From Sulfurimonadaceae bacterium (lineage in GTDB: Bacteria; Campylobacterota; Campylobacteria; Campylobacterales; Sulfurimonadaceae), in contig JAPHSI010000227.1 of NCBI GenBank assembly GCA_026193155.1, positions 1-8,737 of the forward strand: DNA of 8,737 bases, written 5' to 3'. The position numbers and the translations under genes are program-made. This document shows positions 7,102 to 8,737 of the stretch, one piece after another. The notes beneath the pieces were generated by a model. That model made no database searches, was not told the DNA's origin, and saw only the letters and a program-made list of their open reading frames with translations. Numbering within the stretch: the first letter of the stretch is position 1; each line of letters starts with the position of its first letter.

Positions 7102-8034
7102 TTAAGCTCCTATTGTATCTCTTTTGATTCTTTTTTTCTTTTTTGCATCTGATGATGGAGGGGTTACGTTTTTTTCTATGTAATCCATGATTTTACTTGC
7201 TATATCAAGTCCCGTTGATTTTTCAATCCCTTCAAGTCCTGGAGAAGAGTTTACCTCCATTACAAGCGGACCGCGTTTGGAGGGAATCATATCAACTCCG
7301 CATACTCCAAGTCCCATTGCTTTTGCGGCTGCTAGTGCAGTTGATTTTTCTTTTCTAGTTAGTTTGTGTGCAGTCGCACTACCGCCTTGATGTAGGTTTG
7401 AGCGAAAATCACCCTCGGCACCTTGACGCTTCATTGCACCTACTACTTCTCCGCCTACGACTAAAGCTCTAATATCGGCTCCGCCTGCTTCTTCTATAAA
7501 TTCTTGAACAAGTAAGTTTACATCCATTCCGTAAAATGCATCTAGTACCGATTTTGCTGCTTTTTCTGTATCTACAAGGACTACACCGACCCCTTGTGTA
7601 CCCTCTAAAATTTTAAGTACAAGAGGGGTTCCGCCACTTAGGGCTATTACATCTTTAGCACTTGATTTGTTTGATGCAAAAATAGTCTTTGGCATATCTA
7701 CATCAAATTTTGAGAGAACCTGCAAGCTTCTTAGTTTATCCCTGCTTCTTTTTATTGCAAGGTTTCCAGATGTACTAAACACATCCATCATCTCGAAGTG
7801 TCTAACCATTGCCGTACCGTAAAAAGTCCTGCTAGCGCCTATTCTTGGTATTATTGCATCTGGTACTGGTAGCTCCTTACCTTTATAGTTGACTCTTAAC
7901 TCTCCCTTCATAATCTCTATAGAGCATTTAAGGTAATCTATAACTTCTATATCCCAATTTCTCTCTTTGCCGGCTTCTAATAGTCTTTTTGTAGAGTATA
8001 ACTCTGCATTTCTTGATAATATATATACTCTCAT
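7102..8034 (-). CDS. rimK: RimK-family ATP-grasp alpha-L-glutamate ligase (ribosomal protein S6 modification type)
   Basis: The 310-residue protein shows the three ATP-grasp regions of RimK. The N-terminal domain (about 1-95) includes PDAIIPRIGAS (58-68). The ATP lid has K100, K141 and the glycine loop GTQGVGV (145-151). The Mg-binding end has D248, E260 and N262 in VMEVNSSPGLEG. FRSNLHQGG (210-218) is the diagnostic RimK substrate/ATP loop. RimK joins L-glutamate residues, usually to the C-terminus of ribosomal protein S6, and some homologues make free poly-alpha-glutamate. This copy carries a lysine-rich tail (KKKKRIKR, 299-306) beyond the catalytic core. Its ATG overlaps the rimB stop in an ATGA (8031-8034), with GAGG at 8042-8045, and the hydrolase gene begins one base after its stop. 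The actual acceptor cannot be identified here; rpsF is not in the window. Confidence 0.93.
   Translation of the reverse strand: MRVYILSRNAELYSTKRLLEAGKERNWDIEVIDYLKCSIEIMKGELRVNYKGKELPVPDAIIPRIGASRTFYGTAMVRHFEMMDVFSTSGNLAIKRSRDKLRSLQVLSKFDVDMPKTIFASNKSSAKDVIALSGGTPLVLKILEGTQGVGVVLVDTEKAAKSVLDAFYGMDVNLLVQEFIEEAGGADIRALVVGGEVVGAMKRQGAEGDFRSNLHQGGSATAHKLTRKEKSTALAAAKAMGLGVCGVDMIPSKRGPLVMEVNSSPGLEGIEKSTGLDIASKIMDYIEKNVTPPSSDAKKKKRIKRDTIGA
7107..7111 (-). promoter_or_regulatory. Ribosome binding site supporting a GTG start of the AstE-like hydrolase
   Basis: AGGAG on the minus strand lies in the last codons of rimK, six bases before the GTG at 7098-7100. Its ideal spacing makes the non-ATG start credible and implies coupling to rimK translation. 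Confidence 0.7.
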
Positions 8035-8459
8035 TTTTCTTCCTCTTTAGCAATATACTCTTGTGATACATCAACTAAAAATTTTCCACTTAAAAATTTT
8101 CTTCCTATTAACATGGGAAATTTCATATCAGCTCTATTTGTTAGAGATATAACTGTTTTATACTTTTTGCCAAAGAAATCTACAGTTACTTTTATTGATG
8201 GACGTGTTTGAAGTTCTCCGTTTGAACTTCTAACATTTTTAATTTTGTGTAGTGGCATTTTCATTTTTCTACCGTGATATGCTTCATGAACTTCATCGAG
8301 TAGTTTGAAATGAACAAAATTATCATCATCTATGTAGATGTCATCACAATGAAGGGCATTTGAATCTGCCCCGGTATCAACTTTTGCATCCAAGTCGTAC
8401 AGGTCTAAGTCTATGATAGATACAAGCTCTTTTTTACCGATAATTTTTTTATTAATCAT
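8031..8459 (-). CDS. rimB: RimB-like retropepsin-type protease (ATP-dependent zinc protease family, DUF785/Zn_protease)
   Basis: The 142-residue protein is a single retropepsin-like domain. The active-site motif AKVDTGADSNALHC (25-38) contains D28-T-G-A, and the flap/second-loop pattern RSSNGELQTRP (77-87) and MLIGRKFL (116-123) match the family long annotated as ATP-dependent zinc protease. With one DTGA per chain it should act as a homodimer, like viral retropepsins. The fold suggests aspartic catalysis, and I see no zinc motif supporting the old name. In Pseudomonas the homologous rimB lies in rimABK and processes or counteracts RimK-modified S6; the same pairing is seen here, while no rimA is evident. 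The ATG at 8457-8459 has only a weak AAAAG-type ribosome binding site, with a TATAAT box about 30 bases upstream, so this is probably the first gene of the five-gene unit. The C-terminus ends in a KEEEK run. Confidence 0.85.
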   Translation of the reverse strand: MINKKIIGKKELVSIIDLDLYDLDAKVDTGADSNALHCDDIYIDDDNFVHFKLLDEVHEAYHGRKMKMPLHKIKNVRSSNGELQTRPSIKVTVDFFGKKYKTVISLTNRADMKFPMLIGRKFLSGKFLVDVSQEYIAKEEEK

Positions 8460-8483
8460 GTTTAATACTTTTTACAATATGTG

Positions 8484-8520
8484 TGAAAGTATTATATCTT
8501 TTTTTTCAATATTACCGGCA
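8484..8520 (-). promoter_or_regulatory. Probable sigma-70 promoter for the rimB-rimK-hydrolase-mscS-corA unit
   Basis: On the minus strand a perfect TATAAT lies at 8491-8496, preceded by an eight-A tract. Transcription would start near 8484, about 25 bases before the rimB ATG. No good -35 box is present at 16-18 bases; TTGCCG stands 19 bases away. Campylobacterota sigma-70 promoters commonly rely on the -10 box plus A/T-rich upstream DNA, which is what is seen. The start point is inferred. Confidence 0.5.
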
Positions 8521-8528
8521 AGGTTAAG

Positions 8529-8737
8529 CTAGTAAATATTCAACTCTATTGCTAATTGTTTTACGCTTTTATATTCATCGTTGGATATTGATATGATATT
8601 TGGGATATTTAATCTGTTAAATGTATTTGTAGATATTTTAAATATACCTGCTTTTAGTTTCTTTTGAACATCTTTTGGAAGTTTTGGATTTATAGCGATT
8701 GGATGGCTTGGGTATTTATTTGTCTTGTGTAGAATAA
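8529..8737 (-). CDS. C-terminal fragment of a probable PhnD/SsuA-type periplasmic substrate-binding protein (5' part outside window)
   Basis: One minus-strand frame is open from the right edge to a TAG at 8529-8531, giving 68 residues. The fragment contains YPSHPIAINPKLPKDVQKKL followed by a helical stretch and ends with SNDEYKSVKQLAIELNIY. This pattern of a proline-rich strand, an IAI/IAV strand, a D/N-P-LP start to a helix, and a final (D/N)-x-x-Y-x-x-V segment is typical of the C-terminus of PhnD-like binding proteins of oxyanion or phosphonate ABC systems. No transmembrane or signalling domain follows, so a kinase fusion would have to lie on the N-terminal side. It runs in the same direction as rimB, with a 69-base gap that holds a separate promoter. 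Reading frame is secure; the family call is moderate because only the tail is seen, and the ligand is unknown. Confidence 0.6.
   Translation of the reverse strand, partial: ILHKTNKYPSHPIAINPKLPKDVQKKLKAGIFKISTNTFNRLNIPNIISISNDEYKSVKQLAIELNIY

Noticed and set aside
8500..8528. Hairpin TTAACC/GGTAA after the binding-protein gene
   Set aside because: The stem is short and bulged, and is followed by A residues rather than T residues in the minus-strand transcript, so it is not a terminator.
1..8737. Mobile elements, CRISPR arrays, tRNA or rRNA genes, long repeats
   Set aside because: Nearly all sequence is explained by intact co-directional genes, and I saw no repeat arrays, transposase motifs or RNA gene signatures by eye.

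Overview
The window reads as chromosomal DNA of a low-GC Campylobacterota (formerly Epsilonproteobacteria), most like a Sulfurimonas/Sulfurovum-type relative. This is an inference from the overall character of the proteins, heavy ATA/AAA codon use, tight minus-strand operons with GGAG ribosome binding sites, and a TATAAT -10 box with no clear -35. It was not tested by any search. Every gene I can support is on the minus strand, so transcription runs from the right edge to the left edge. Coding density is very high; the only gaps above 50 bases are 4212-4322 and 8460-8528, and no gene-free stretch exceeds 300 bases.

Right edge (8529-8737): the last 68 codons of a protein resembling the C-terminus of PhnD/SsuA-type periplasmic binding proteins.

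Middle block (8459 down to 4323): five closely packed genes. They are a RimB-like retropepsin-type protease, a RimK-type ATP-grasp glutamate ligase, an AstE/aspartoacylase-family zinc hydrolase, an MscS-type mechanosensitive channel and a CorA-type divalent cation channel. Spacings run from a 4-base overlap to about 10 bases, so they probably form one transcript. A perfect TATAAT box (minus strand) sits just upstream of rimB. The first three genes look like a glutamate-ligation/trimming module, and the last two concern osmotic and ionic balance.

Left block (4211 down to the left edge): a caa3-type cytochrome c oxidase operon in the order SCO copper chaperone, coxA, coxC, coxD (subunit IV), coxB. 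CoxB has a CuA site plus a fused cytochrome c domain and is cut by the left edge. CoxA carries the YSHPAVY signature of A2-type heme-copper oxidases in place of GHPEVY. The operon would build an aa3/caa3-type terminal oxidase taking electrons through the tethered heme c and CuA. This is notable because Campylobacterota typically respire oxygen with cbb3-type oxidases.

Nothing in the window is a mobile element, CRISPR array, tRNA or rRNA. The most interesting points are the A2-type caa3 operon in this apparent lineage, and the possible writer/eraser glutamylation module linked to MscS and CorA.
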